Notes: generated by a model not told the origin, from the letters alone. Positions 1 to 6,673 are shown, numbered from the stretch's first letter. The stretch: 9,609 nucleotides of DNA from JBFWQM01 sp050249455 (GCA_050249455.1 JBFWQM010000206.1:1-9609); one strand, 5' to 3'. Translations and numbers: made by a program.

Positions 1-929
1 GCCACCCCCGACCAGCGGCGCATCAGCTCGGCGCGGTCGGCGTCGGAAAGCCGCACCACCTCGCCGCCCGCCGCCGTCCACGCCGTGCGGGCGCGCCCGG
101 CCAGCGCATGCGACCACGCCTCCACGTCGCCCTCGGCCGCCGCCGCGCTCTCGCGCACAACCGCCTGGAGCTCCGGCGGCAGGCCGGCCAGCCAGTCGCG
201 GCCAACCGTCATCAGCGCCGTCATCGGCGCGCCGTTGGTCTCCGTCCAGTAGCGCGCGGCCGTGTAGTAGCCGAACGGCACGAACACACCGGCGCCGGCG
301 AAGGCGCCGTCGATCTGGCCGTCGCGCAGCGCCGGCAGCACCTCGTTGAGCGGCAGCGGCACGCCGGCCGCCCCCAGCACCTTCATCGCCTTGGTCTGCA
401 TCGGCGAGGCGAACACCCGCACCTTGCGGCCCTTGAAGTCGTCGAGGGTGCGGACCGGCCGCTCGAACACGATGCCGGTCTCGCCGAGATAGGCGAGGCC
501 GATGCCGGCGATCCCCTTCGCCTCACCGATCGCGAGGAACGGCCCGCGGAACGCCGGGTCGCCCAGGGTGCGCACGGCGTGGGCGCCGTCGGCGAACACG
601 CCCGGCGCCGCCAGCACCTGGAACCGCGGGTCGACGCCAACGTAGAACTCCGGCGCGCCGACGAAGCATTCCACGGTGCCGAGCTGGACGCCCTCGATCA
701 TGCGCGGGATCGAGCCGAGCCGGCTGGCAGGGAACACCTGCGCCGCGATGCGCCCGCCGGCGCCGCGGTTCACCCGCTCCGCGAACCGCAGCGCCCATTC
801 GTGCTGGCCGTCGTCGGCGCCCGCGGTGGCGACCTTCATCGTGTACTGCTGAGCGCCGGCGCCGCCGCCGACCAACCCCGCGACCGCAGCGGCGATCGCG
901 ATCGTCCATCCAAACCTTGCCCTTGCCAT
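1..929 (-). CDS. TRAP transporter substrate-binding protein, DctP-like (partial, C-terminus beyond left edge)
   Basis: Periplasmic solute receptor of a TRAP (tripartite ATP-independent periplasmic) transporter, which hands a carboxylate ligand to DctQ/DctM membrane subunits. 309 residues are visible. ATG at 929 is preceded by GGAGAGG on the minus strand and starts a signal peptide (hydrophobic residues about 9-25, likely cleavage after GAGA). The mature part opens with MKVATAG and carries the family blocks IPRMIEGVQLGT (74-85), DPRFQVL (100-106) and LDDFKGRKVRVFASP (162-176); Arg171 sits where DctP proteins hold the conserved ligand-carboxylate arginine. It aligns without gaps to the next gene (1022-2044), about 55% identical by hand count over 281 residues, so about 26 C-terminal residues should lie off the edge. 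It is the last visible gene of the minus-strand cluster. Family call is firm; the ligand is unknown. Confidence 0.9.
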   Translation of the reverse strand, partial: MARARFGWTIAIAAAVAGLVGGGAGAQQYTMKVATAGADDGQHEWALRFAERVNRGAGGRIAAQVFPASRLGSIPRMIEGVQLGTVECFVGAPEFYVGVDPRFQVLAAPGVFADGAHAVRTLGDPAFRGPFLAIGEAKGIAGIGLAYLGETGIVFERPVRTLDDFKGRKVRVFASPMQTKAMKVLGAAGVPLPLNEVLPALRDGQIDGAFAGAGVFVPFGYYTAARYWTETNGAPMTALMTVGRDWLAGLPPELQAVVRESAAAAEGDVEAWSHALAGRARTAWTAAGGEVVRLSDADRAELMRRWSGV

Positions 930-980
930 GGCTGCACCTCTCCAATGCGTTGCAGGAGACGCACGCACGCGACGCAGGTC

Positions 981-1014
981 GGCGACGCGCCCCCGACGTG
1001 GGGGACGCGCCGCC
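981..1014 (-). terminator. GC-rich hairpin between the two tandem binding-protein genes
   Basis: Imperfect inverted repeat starting 8 bases past the stop of the 1022-2044 gene. CCCCC (990-994) pairs with GGGGG (1000-1004) around the loop GACGT; CGCG (986-989) pairs with CGCG (1006-1009) past a bulged A, and GGCG (981-984) with CGCC (1011-1014) past one mismatch. No T-run follows on the minus strand, so it is not a classical intrinsic terminator. It could attenuate transcription or protect the 3' end of upstream mRNA, lowering expression of the last binding-protein gene relative to the one before it. The pairing is seen; the function is inferred. Confidence 0.45.
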
Positions 1015-1021
1015 GATCACG

Positions 1022-2044
1022 CTACAGCTTGGACTTGGCGGTCCTGACCATCAGGTCGTAGACCTCCTTCACCGCCGGCTTGTCGGCCAGCACCGTCGTC
1101 CCGACGGCGGACCACCGCTTCATCATCTCGGCACGGTCGGCGGGCGGCAGCTGGATCAGCTCGCCGCCGGCCTCGACCCAGGCCTTCTGCGCCTTGACGT
1201 CGAAGTCCTTGCACCACTCGACCATCGGCGGGCCGATTTCCTTGGGCACGTCGACGATCGCCTTCTGCACGTCGGCCGGCAGCTTGTCGAACCAGGACTT
1301 GCCGACCACGACCAGCGTGGTGACGGGCGAGGCGTTGGTCACCGTCCAGTACTTCGCCAGGTTGTAGAATTTCATCGGGATGAAGATCGCGGCGGTGCCG
1401 AACGCGCCGTCCACGACGCCGTTCTGCAGCGACGGCAGCACCTCGTCGAGCGGCAGCGGCGTGCCGGCGGCGCCGACCATCTGCATCGGCGTGGTGTGCA
1501 TCGGCGAGCCGAACACGCGGATCTTCTTGCCCTTGAAGTCGTCGAGGGTGCGGACCGGCTTGGTGAAGACGATCCCGGTCGTGCCCAGATAGAGGATGTC
1601 GATGCCCTTGAGGTTCTTGGCCTCGCCCAGCGACAGATAGCGGTCGCGGAACGCCGGGTCCCCGATGGTGCGCACGACCTGGTCGGCGGTCTCGAACACG
1701 CCCGGCGCGCCGAGCACCTGGAAGCGCGGGTCGACGCCGACGAAGAACTCGCCCGGCCCGACATAGCTCTCGATGGTGCCGAGCTGGACGCCCTCGATCA
1801 TCCGCGGGATCGACCCGAGCTGGCTGGCGGGAAAAAGTTGCGGCTTGAGCTTGCCGCCGGTCGCCTTGTCCACGCCATCGGCGAAGCGGCGCATCCATTC
1901 GTGCTGGCCGTCGTTGATGGTGGCCGTGCCGATCTTCATCGACAGCGCCTGTGCGCCCGCCGCGCCGATGTCGGCGCCGGCCAGCAGCGCCGCGGCGGTG
2001 GCCGCCAGCGCAAGCCGCCGCAGCGGCCCAGTTCGGTTCTTCAT
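1022..2044 (-). CDS. TRAP transporter substrate-binding protein, DctP-like
   Basis: 340-residue periplasmic binding protein of the TRAP (DctP) family, usual length for the family. Start at 2044 is chosen because GGGAGGA precedes it and a good signal peptide begins there (Arg9-Arg10, hydrophobic 11-30, AQA cleavage site near residue 33); an in-frame ATG at 2131 would lie inside the upstream Rieske gene and bury the signal. Blocks: DGQHEW (45-50), IPRMIEGVQLGT (79-90), VDPRFQVL (104-111), LDDFKGKKIRVFGSP (167-181) with Arg176 as the expected carboxylate anchor, and PLPLDEVLPSLQNG (196-209). It ends in TAG. It follows the Rieske oxygenase by 37 bases, in an apparent operon, and precedes a close paralogue. 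That context suggests it captures the substrate of the Rieske/dehydrogenase pathway or a relative of it. No DctQ or DctM gene is in the window; the ligand is unknown. Confidence 0.93.
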   Translation of the reverse strand: MKNRTGPLRRLALAATAAALLAGADIGAAGAQALSMKIGTATINDGQHEWMRRFADGVDKATGGKLKPQLFPASQLGSIPRMIEGVQLGTIESYVGPGEFFVGVDPRFQVLGAPGVFETADQVVRTIGDPAFRDRYLSLGEAKNLKGIDILYLGTTGIVFTKPVRTLDDFKGKKIRVFGSPMHTTPMQMVGAAGTPLPLDEVLPSLQNGVVDGAFGTAAIFIPMKFYNLAKYWTVTNASPVTTLVVVGKSWFDKLPADVQKAIVDVPKEIGPPMVEWCKDFDVKAQKAWVEAGGELIQLPPADRAEMMKRWSAVGTTVLADKPAVKEVYDLMVRTAKSKL

Positions 2045-2081
2045 CGTGAAGTCCTCCCAAGCGTGAAGGTTGTTCTCCCTG

Positions 2082-3134
2082 CTACGCGTAGTGGCGGCGT
2101 GCGCCGGTGCCCTCCCCGGCCGTCTCGGCATCGATCATGGCGGCAAGGATGCGCCGCGCCTGCAGCGGCGCCGCGTCGCCATTGATGTCGATGGTGGGCG
2201 GATCGCCCAGGCGCGCGATGGCGCGCTGCTGCGCCTCCAGGATCTCGACGTCCTCGTTGAAGGTCGCCCGGGCGCCCTTGGCGAGCAGCTGCGTCACGCC
2301 GTCGTCGGCCAGTGCGAAGTTGCGGGCGTAGGCCCAGAAATAGTGCGTCGTGGTCTCGGTCGCCGGCGTGATCAGGTGGATGGAGCGGATCTCGATGCCC
2401 TGGCTGCGATCGCCCTGCAGCGCGCCGGTGCCGGCCCTGGCGCAGCCGATGTCGAACACGACGTTCGACGGGAACAGGCACTCGCAGTTCATCCACCGGT
2501 CGACGTTGCCAGCGAAGCCGCCGGCCTTGGCGAACAGCGGCGGCGGCGGGCGGTCGACGATCCAGCGGGTGACCGCCAGCGACCCGGGCCGGCGGTCGGT
2601 GCGCGAGGGGATATCGGCGATCGAGTCGGTGCCGATGGTGCGCTCGTGGACGAACTGGAGGTGCGAGAAGTCGAGCAGGTTGTCGACCAGCCGCTGGTAG
2701 TTGGCCTGGAGGTCGAACTTGCCGCGCGGCGCCACCCAGGCGGGATCGTCCAGCCAGGTGATCGCCGGCACCGTCGCCGGGTCGGCCAGCGCCGGCTCGC
2801 CCATCCACAGCCAGACGCCGCGCCAGCGCTCGACCGCCGGAAAAGCGCGCACGTCCGCGCCGGGCGGCACCATGATCTGGCCGGGCACCCGCACGCAGCG
2901 GCCGTCGGTGGCGAAGGTCAGCCCGTGATAGCCGCATTGCAGCCGGTCGCCCTCGACGACGCGGCCCTGCGACAGCGGCATCGCGCGATGCGGGCAGCGG
3001 TCCTCCAGCGCCGCGGCCGTGCCGTCGGCCGTCCTGTACAGGACCACCGGCTCGCCCAGGATGCGGCGCGCCAGCGGCGCGTCCGTCACCTCGTCGTCCC
3101 AGGCCGCGAGATACCAGGCATTGCGCAGGAACAT
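2082..3134 (-). CDS. Rieske non-heme iron oxygenase, VanA/dicamba O-demethylase-like, oxygenase component
   Basis: 350-residue terminal oxygenase of the aromatic O-demethylase branch (vanillate demethylase VanA, dicamba DdmC), usual length. The N-terminal Rieske [2Fe-2S] domain has Cys47-Pro-His49 and Cys67-Gly-Tyr-His70 (CxH-x17-CxxH). The catalytic domain has Asn152, Asp155, His158 and His163 in DNLLDFSHLQFVH; Asp295 in FNEDVEILEAQQ is the likely third iron ligand. The opening MFLRNAWYLAAW is typical of this branch. Start at 3134 follows GGGGAGG; a longer in-frame start at 3587 would overlap the whole 3' part of the preceding dehydrogenase. It lies 14 bases after that dehydrogenase and 37 before a TRAP binding protein. 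Known members need an external reductase with flavin and plant-type [2Fe-2S]; none is encoded here. Likely cytoplasmic O-demethylation or hydroxylation of an aromatic or cyclic acid; the substrate is inferred only by family. Confidence 0.92.
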   Translation of the reverse strand: MFLRNAWYLAAWDDEVTDAPLARRILGEPVVLYRTADGTAAALEDRCPHRAMPLSQGRVVEGDRLQCGYHGLTFATDGRCVRVPGQIMVPPGADVRAFPAVERWRGVWLWMGEPALADPATVPAITWLDDPAWVAPRGKFDLQANYQRLVDNLLDFSHLQFVHERTIGTDSIADIPSRTDRRPGSLAVTRWIVDRPPPPLFAKAGGFAGNVDRWMNCECLFPSNVVFDIGCARAGTGALQGDRSQGIEIRSIHLITPATETTTHYFWAYARNFALADDGVTQLLAKGARATFNEDVEILEAQQRAIARLGDPPTIDINGDAAPLQARRILAAMIDAETAGEGTGARRHYA

Positions 3135-3148
3135 CGACGCCTCCCCGC

Positions 3149-3907
3149 TCACCACATCGCCGCGCCGCCGTCCACGACGACGGTCTGGCCGGTCATGAAG
3201 TCGCTCTCCGCCGCCGCCAGGAACACCAGCGTGCCGATCAGATCCTCGGGCTCCTGCAGCCGCTTCAGCGCGCGGGCCCCCAGCTTCGCCGCCGGGCCGC
3301 CGTCCATCCAGTTGGTGCGCGCCCTGACATTGTCGCTCATCGTCGAGCCGGGCGCGATGGCGTTGACGCTGATCCCGTGTTCGCCGAGTTCCCGCGCCAT
3401 CGACCGGGTCATCGCCAGCACCGCGCCCTTCGAGGCGTCGTAGTGCAGGAAATAGGGCGCGCCGACGAACACGCGCGAGGTGCAGATGTTGACGACCTTG
3501 CCGTATTTCTGCGCCCGCATCTGCGGCAGGGCGGCCTTCACGCACAGGAACGGCCCGCGCACGTTGACCGCCATGATGCGGTCCCATGCCGCGGCATCGA
3601 TCTCGTCGATCTTGACCCGGTCGAGCTTGCCGAAGATCGCCGCGTTGTTGACCAGGACGTCGAGCCGCCCGAACGCCCCGACCGCCGTCTGGACCATGCT
3701 GCGGCAGCCGTCCTCCGACGCCACGTCGGCGCGGACGCCGATCGCGCGGCCGCCGGCGGCGGCGATCTCCGCGACCGCCGCCGACGGGTCGTCGATGTCG
3801 GCCAGCGCCACCGCCGCGCCCTCGGCCGCCATCGCGCGGGCGAACGCCGCGCCGATGCCCTGCGCCGCGCCCGTCACCAGGGCGACCCGGCCGTCAAGCC
3901 TGCCCAT
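3149..3907 (-). CDS. Short-chain dehydrogenase/reductase (SDR), classical type
   Basis: 252-residue NAD(P)-dependent oxidoreductase, standard length for classical SDRs. Cofactor motif TGAAQGIG at 12-19; acidic residues ADIDD (36-40) at the end of the second strand favour NAD(H). NNAA is at 87-90, the structural Asn115 in AVN, and the active-site Tyr156 and Lys160 in YDASK. The position 13 residues before the tyrosine, where most family members have the catalytic serine, is Thr143, with Ser144 next to it. The C-terminal TGQTVVVDGG is typical. Start at 3907 follows GGGAGG; longer in-frame starts run into the hydrolase gene. It heads the probable operon with the Rieske oxygenase (14-base gap) and probably oxidises an alcohol or dihydrodiol made from, or feeding, that enzyme. 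Such paralogues are often loosely annotated as glucose 1-dehydrogenase or 3-oxoacyl-ACP reductase; the substrate is unknown. Confidence 0.93.
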   Translation of the reverse strand: MGRLDGRVALVTGAAQGIGAAFARAMAAEGAAVALADIDDPSAAVAEIAAAGGRAIGVRADVASEDGCRSMVQTAVGAFGRLDVLVNNAAIFGKLDRVKIDEIDAAAWDRIMAVNVRGPFLCVKAALPQMRAQKYGKVVNICTSRVFVGAPYFLHYDASKGAVLAMTRSMARELGEHGISVNAIAPGSTMSDNVRARTNWMDGGPAAKLGARALKRLQEPEDLIGTLVFLAAAESDFMTGQTVVVDGGAAMW

Positions 3908-3937
3908 CCGCCGCCTCCCGATCGCTAAGCCGGTCGC

Positions 3938-3966
3938 ACCGTATCGGCGACCCCCGCCACTGTAAA
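3938..3966 (-). promoter_or_regulatory. Candidate sigma-70-like promoter of the SDR/Rieske/binding-protein operon
   Basis: On the minus strand, TTTACA (3966-3961, five of six matches to TTGACA) is followed after exactly 17 bases by TACGGT (3943-3938, a weak -10). This lies 30 bases upstream of the SDR start codon. A separate promoter here would let the oxygenase operon be controlled independently of the hydrolase upstream. Consensus matching in GC-rich DNA is weak evidence. Confidence 0.4.
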
Positions 3967-3972
3967 GCCGCC

Positions 3973-3996
3973 CTCGTTCGCTACCGAACGAACGAG
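3973..3996. promoter_or_regulatory. Inverted repeat (operator or terminator) between hydrolase and SDR genes
   Basis: Perfect 8-bp arms CTCGTTCG (3973-3980) and CGAACGAG (3989-3996) are separated by 8 bases. An overlapping imperfect palindrome of the form ACCG-NN-CG-NN-CG-NN-CGGT is also present at 3983-4000, a spacing seen in TetR-type operators. It starts 3 bases after the hydrolase stop and lies just upstream of the candidate -35 of the SDR promoter. It could be a terminator for the hydrolase transcript (only a TTT follows), a regulator binding site, or both. Confidence 0.45.
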
Positions 3997-3999
3997 CGG

Positions 4000-4989
4000 T
4001 CAGGGCGGCGCCACGCCGTGCGCCCGCAGGAAGCCGAGCACATCGGCGCGGGCCTGCCGCGTCGCCGCGGCGTCGCCGCCGACCGTGGCGCCGCGCCGGC
4101 GACACGACTCGAAGTAGATGCGCTGCGCCCGCGGAGTCATCGGCTCGCGCCCGAACTGGTGCTGCATGGTCCAGGTAGGGATGTCGAAGCCCACGTCGCA
4201 GGCGGCGAAACTGTCGATGTCGGCGCGCCAGCGCGGCGCCGCCGGCCCATCGAAACCGTGATAGGCGCCCGGATAGACCCGCACCGTGACGTCGGCGCCG
4301 CGGGCACGGAACCAGTCGATATAGCCGTCGCAGAAGGCGATCGGCGTGTAGTCGTCCGATTCGGCGAGCAGAAAGGCGATGGGCGCACCGGTGATCGGCG
4401 GCGCGTGGTAGCGCACGTTGCACGGCGGGTAGAGCGCCACGTGCGCGGCAAATCGCAGCGTGGCGGGAACGACCGCCGCGCGTACCGGCTCGAACGTCGT
4501 CAGGAGCGCGACCGAACCGCCGCGCGAGAAACCCATGACTCCGATGCGGTCGGGGTCGATGCGCGGATGGGCGGCGAGGAACCTGAGCGCGGCGAGGGCA
4601 TCCAGGACGTTGTTCCACGTCGGCAGCCGGTCCTGGCCAGTCGCCGTCTCCCGGACGCCGCGCGGGGTGAAGGAATCGAACGCGAGCGCCGCGAGACCGG
4701 CTTCCGACAGCACCTGCGACCAGTCGGCCTCCCGCCGGCCGACGCCGCCGCTGCCGTGCGCGACGACCATCGCGGGGACGCGCCCGTTGCCGTCGGGCAG
4801 GGTCAGTTCGGCCTCGATCGTCACGCGCGCAGCGTTCCGCACGGAGCCATCGAGGATGATCGACAGCCGATCCACGGTGACGCTGTCGAACGAGACCCGC
4901 TGGCGCTCCGCCGCCGCCGCGACGGCCGACCACGCCGCGACGGCGCACGCGAGGAAGGCCATTAACCGTCGCAGCGCCGCAGCCGTCAT
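4000..4989 (-). CDS. Exported dienelactone-hydrolase-like alpha/beta serine hydrolase
   Basis: 329 residues. Start at 4989 follows AGAGAGGG and gives a signal peptide (Arg7-Arg8, hydrophobic 9-27, AAA cleavage before Glu28), so the enzyme is probably periplasmic; an in-frame ATG at 5088 would bury the signal. The alpha/beta-hydrolase core has the oxyanion segment HGSGG (78-82), nucleophile elbow GFSRG with Ser155, a likely acid at Asp212 or Asp213 in AESDDYTP, and His244 in AYHGFDGP. This arrangement matches the dienelactone hydrolase family. Four cysteines (190, 220, 264, 296) lie in the exported part and may pair in disulfides; Cys14 is in the signal peptide without a lipobox. The usual dienelactone hydrolase nucleophile is Cys; here it is Ser, which argues for a general esterase or lactonase. 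It is divergent from the CoA-transferase genes and upstream of the SDR/Rieske operon. A role releasing a carboxylate from an ester outside the cytoplasm is inferred. Confidence 0.85.
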   Translation of the reverse strand: MTAAALRRLMAFLACAVAAWSAVAAAAERQRVSFDSVTVDRLSIILDGSVRNAARVTIEAELTLPDGNGRVPAMVVAHGSGGVGRREADWSQVLSEAGLAALAFDSFTPRGVRETATGQDRLPTWNNVLDALAALRFLAAHPRIDPDRIGVMGFSRGGSVALLTTFEPVRAAVVPATLRFAAHVALYPPCNVRYHAPPITGAPIAFLLAESDDYTPIAFCDGYIDWFRARGADVTVRVYPGAYHGFDGPAAPRWRADIDSFAACDVGFDIPTWTMQHQFGREPMTPRAQRIYFESCRRRGATVGGDAAATRQARADVLGFLRAHGVAPP

Positions 4990-5007
4990 CGGACCCTCTC
5001 TGCCGCG

Positions 5008-5013
5008 ATTATG
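5008..5013 (-). promoter_or_regulatory. Candidate -10 element of the hydrolase gene
   Basis: The minus strand reads CATAAT (five of six matches to TATAAT) 18 bases upstream of the hydrolase ATG. No convincing -35 is seen at the proper distance (about 5030-5037 reads TACCGG on this strand), so it would need an activator if real. ACCGG (5018-5022) and CCGGT (5031-5035) form a short inverted repeat on the -35 side. Confidence 0.3.
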
Positions 5014-5047
5014 CCAAACCGGCGGCCTCACCGGTAGGTGGCAGCCC

Positions 5048-5076
5048 TTGAGCCCCGGCCCCGATCGGCGCACAAT
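5048..5076 (+). promoter_or_regulatory. Candidate sigma-70-like promoter of the CoA-transferase-type operon
   Basis: TTGAGC (5048-5053) and CACAAT (5071-5076) are separated by exactly 17 bases; each matches consensus at four of six positions. Transcription would start near 5083, a few bases before the AGGGGAG ribosome binding site (5089-5095) of the gene at 5103. It lies in the same divergent region as the hydrolase promoter. Confidence 0.45.
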
Positions 5077-5102
5077 CCGCCCCGTCACAGGGGAGAGCCA
5101 CG

Positions 5103-5933
5103 ATGAGCCTTGCCGGACCTTACGTCTCGGTGGACGAGCTTGCCGCCCGGGTGCCCGACGGGGCGCTGATGGGCCTGTCCAAGGACGACAGCGGCACCGC
5201 GATGGCGCTGACCCGCGCGATCATCCGCCGCGGCGTGAAGGACCTGCACGTCGTCTGCGTGCCAGTGGGCGGGCTGCAGGCCGACATCCTGATCGGGGCC
5301 GGCTGCGTCGCCACCATCGAATGCTCCGGCGTCAGCTTCGGCGAGCTCGGCCTTGCGCCGCGGTTCCGCGATGCGGTGCAGTCGGGCGCGGTCCGCATCA
5401 AGGACGCCACCTGCCCCGCCATCTACGCCGCCGTCCAGGCCGGCGAGAAGGCGATTCCCTATTCGCCGATCCGCGGCATCATCGGCTCCGACGTGCTGCG
5501 CCACCGCGACGACTGGAAGGTGGTGCAGAACCCGTTCTCCGAGACCCCGGACCCGATCGTCCTGGTCAAGGCGATCAACCCTGACGTGACGATGTTCCAC
5601 GCCCGCTGGGGCGACCGCTTCGGCAACGTGTGGATCGGCAAGCGTCGCGAGCTCGCGACGCTCGCCCATGCATCGAAGGAAGCTTTGGTCACCGTCGAGG
5701 AGATCGTCGATTTCAACCTGATGTCGGACGAGAAGCTGGTCGGCAGCACCATCTCCTCGCTCTACATCACCGGGCTGGCGCATGTGCCGCAGGGCGCGAT
5801 GCCGCTCAACCTCGACGGCGTCTACGACACCGACCGCCGCCACATTCGCGACTACGTGCGCGAGGCGGCGACGGCGGAAGGCTTCGCCGCCTATCTCGAC
5901 CGCACGGTGTTCGGCCGGCGCGCGGCCGCCTGA
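5103..5933 (+). CDS. Class I CoA-transferase-fold protein, subunit A (GctA/IpdA-like)
   Basis: 276 residues, the length of glutaconate CoA-transferase subunit A and of IpdA, the alpha subunit of the steroid-ring-cleaving CoA hydrolase. ATG at 5103 follows AGGGGAG. Family features: an N-terminal MGLSKDDSGTAMALTRAIIR segment (23-42) where relatives bind CoA, DLHVVCVPVGGLQADILIGA (47-66), and PYSPIRGIIGSD (119-130), which matches the PF/L-P-x-R-x-x-x-G-(S/T)-D block of this branch. HARWGDRFGNVWI (166-178) is the usual AxxGDxxGN block. It works as a heterodimer with the product of the next gene, two bases downstream. Known members move CoA between acids or hydrolyse a ring-containing CoA ester. 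Around residues 98-108 (RIKDATCPAIY), where IpdA-type proteins carry a glutamate important for catalysis, no Glu is present. Annotation as a CoA-transferase is therefore not certain; family membership is. Confidence 0.88.
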   Translation: MSLAGPYVSVDELAARVPDGALMGLSKDDSGTAMALTRAIIRRGVKDLHVVCVPVGGLQADILIGAGCVATIECSGVSFGELGLAPRFRDAVQSGAVRIKDATCPAIYAAVQAGEKAIPYSPIRGIIGSDVLRHRDDWKVVQNPFSETPDPIVLVKAINPDVTMFHARWGDRFGNVWIGKRRELATLAHASKEALVTVEEIVDFNLMSDEKLVGSTISSLYITGLAHVPQGAMPLNLDGVYDTDRRHIRDYVREAATAEGFAAYLDRTVFGRRAAA

Positions 5934-5935
5934 CC

Positions 5936-6673
5936 ATGGAGTTCAGCCGCGAGGAGCAGCTCATCGGCGTGGTCACGCGCATGCTCGACGGGCAGCGCAA
6001 CGTCTCGGTCGGCACCAACTCGCCGATTCCCGCCGCCGCGGCGCTGCTGGCGCAGAAGTTGACCGGCGGCTGGACGCGGCCCCTCCTCCTCGGCAGCGAC
6101 CGCTATTATCCCTCCAACGACGGCGGCGTCGAATTCCACGACCGCGCCGCCCAGGGCCGGGTCGACGTCTTCTTCCTCGGCGGCGGCCAGATCGACGGCG
6201 AAGGCAACATCAACCTGGTCGGCATCGGCGAGTATCCGCAGATGAAGGTGCGCCTGCCGGGCAGCTTCGGCTCGGCGTTCCTCTATCTGATGGTGCCGCG
6301 GGTGATCCTGTTCCGCGAGGAGCACAGCGCCCGCGTGCTGGTGCCGAAGGTCGATTTCATCAGCGCGCCCGGCTGGAGCCCGCCGGAGGTCTACCGCCGC
6401 GGCGGGCCCTACGCGCTGATCACGTCCATGGCCGTGTTCGCCTACGACAAGGCGCGCCACCGCTTCCGGCTCGACCACGTCCATTCGGGCTGCACGGTCG
6501 AGGAGGTGCGCGCCAACACCGGGTTCGATTTCGACCTCGCCGACCCGGTGACCGAGACGCCCCCGCCCGACCCCGCGTGGCTGCCGCTGATCCGCGGCGA
6601 GATCGCCGCCGAGCTGCACCACCTCTACCCCCGGTTCGCGACCGAGAAGCTGGGCTTCGCGCCCGCCGCCTGA
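5936..6673 (+). CDS. Class I CoA-transferase-fold protein, subunit B (GctB/IpdB-like)
   Basis: 245 residues, usual for GctB/IpdB. ATG at 5936 begins two bases after the TGA of subunit A, with no Shine-Dalgarno in front, so translation is probably coupled. Family blocks: VSVGTNSPIPAAAALLAQ (23-40), DVFFLGGGQIDGEGNINL (77-94), RLPGSFGSA (106-114), RVLVPKVDFISAPGWSPP (133-150), GGPYALITSMAVF (156-168) and HSGCTVEEVRANTGF (183-197). In class I CoA-transferases the beta subunit supplies the glutamate that forms the acyl-CoA thioester, within an E-(S/A/N)-G motif after the first helical block. Here the matching stretch reads LLLGSDRYYPSNDGG (50-64), with no glutamate. That is the pattern expected of an IpdB-like hydrolase partner or other non-transferase member. 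The pair fits a late step of the pathway, acting on a CoA ester after oxidation. Confidence 0.87.
   Translation: MEFSREEQLIGVVTRMLDGQRNVSVGTNSPIPAAAALLAQKLTGGWTRPLLLGSDRYYPSNDGGVEFHDRAAQGRVDVFFLGGGQIDGEGNINLVGIGEYPQMKVRLPGSFGSAFLYLMVPRVILFREEHSARVLVPKVDFISAPGWSPPEVYRRGGPYALITSMAVFAYDKARHRFRLDHVHSGCTVEEVRANTGFDFDLADPVTETPPPDPAWLPLIRGEIAAELHHLYPRFATEKLGFAPAA

Noticed and set aside
950..990. ACGC-rich short repeats as a possible CRISPR or tandem repeat
   Set aside because: Units are too short and irregular; they look like GC-rich simple sequence in an intergenic gap.
917..2185. Long plus-strand open frame (422 codons) opposite the receptor and Rieske genes
   Set aside because: It is antisense to well-supported proteins, is rich in Arg/His/Gly/Ala with no family motif, and is the usual shadow of GC-rich codon use.
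2070..3443. Plus-strand open frame of 457 codons opposite the Rieske and SDR genes
   Set aside because: Both opposite genes have complete catalytic motifs; this frame has none and crosses a gene boundary.
3135..3587. N-terminal extension of the Rieske protein
   Set aside because: It overlaps the SDR coding sequence and lacks motifs; the protein begins with the family-typical MFLRNAWYLAAW after a GGGGAGG site.
3908..4948. N-terminal extension of the SDR, suggesting a hydrolase-SDR fusion
   Set aside because: The extension is in a different frame from the hydrolase and has no motifs; the SDR has its own ribosome site and a normal start.
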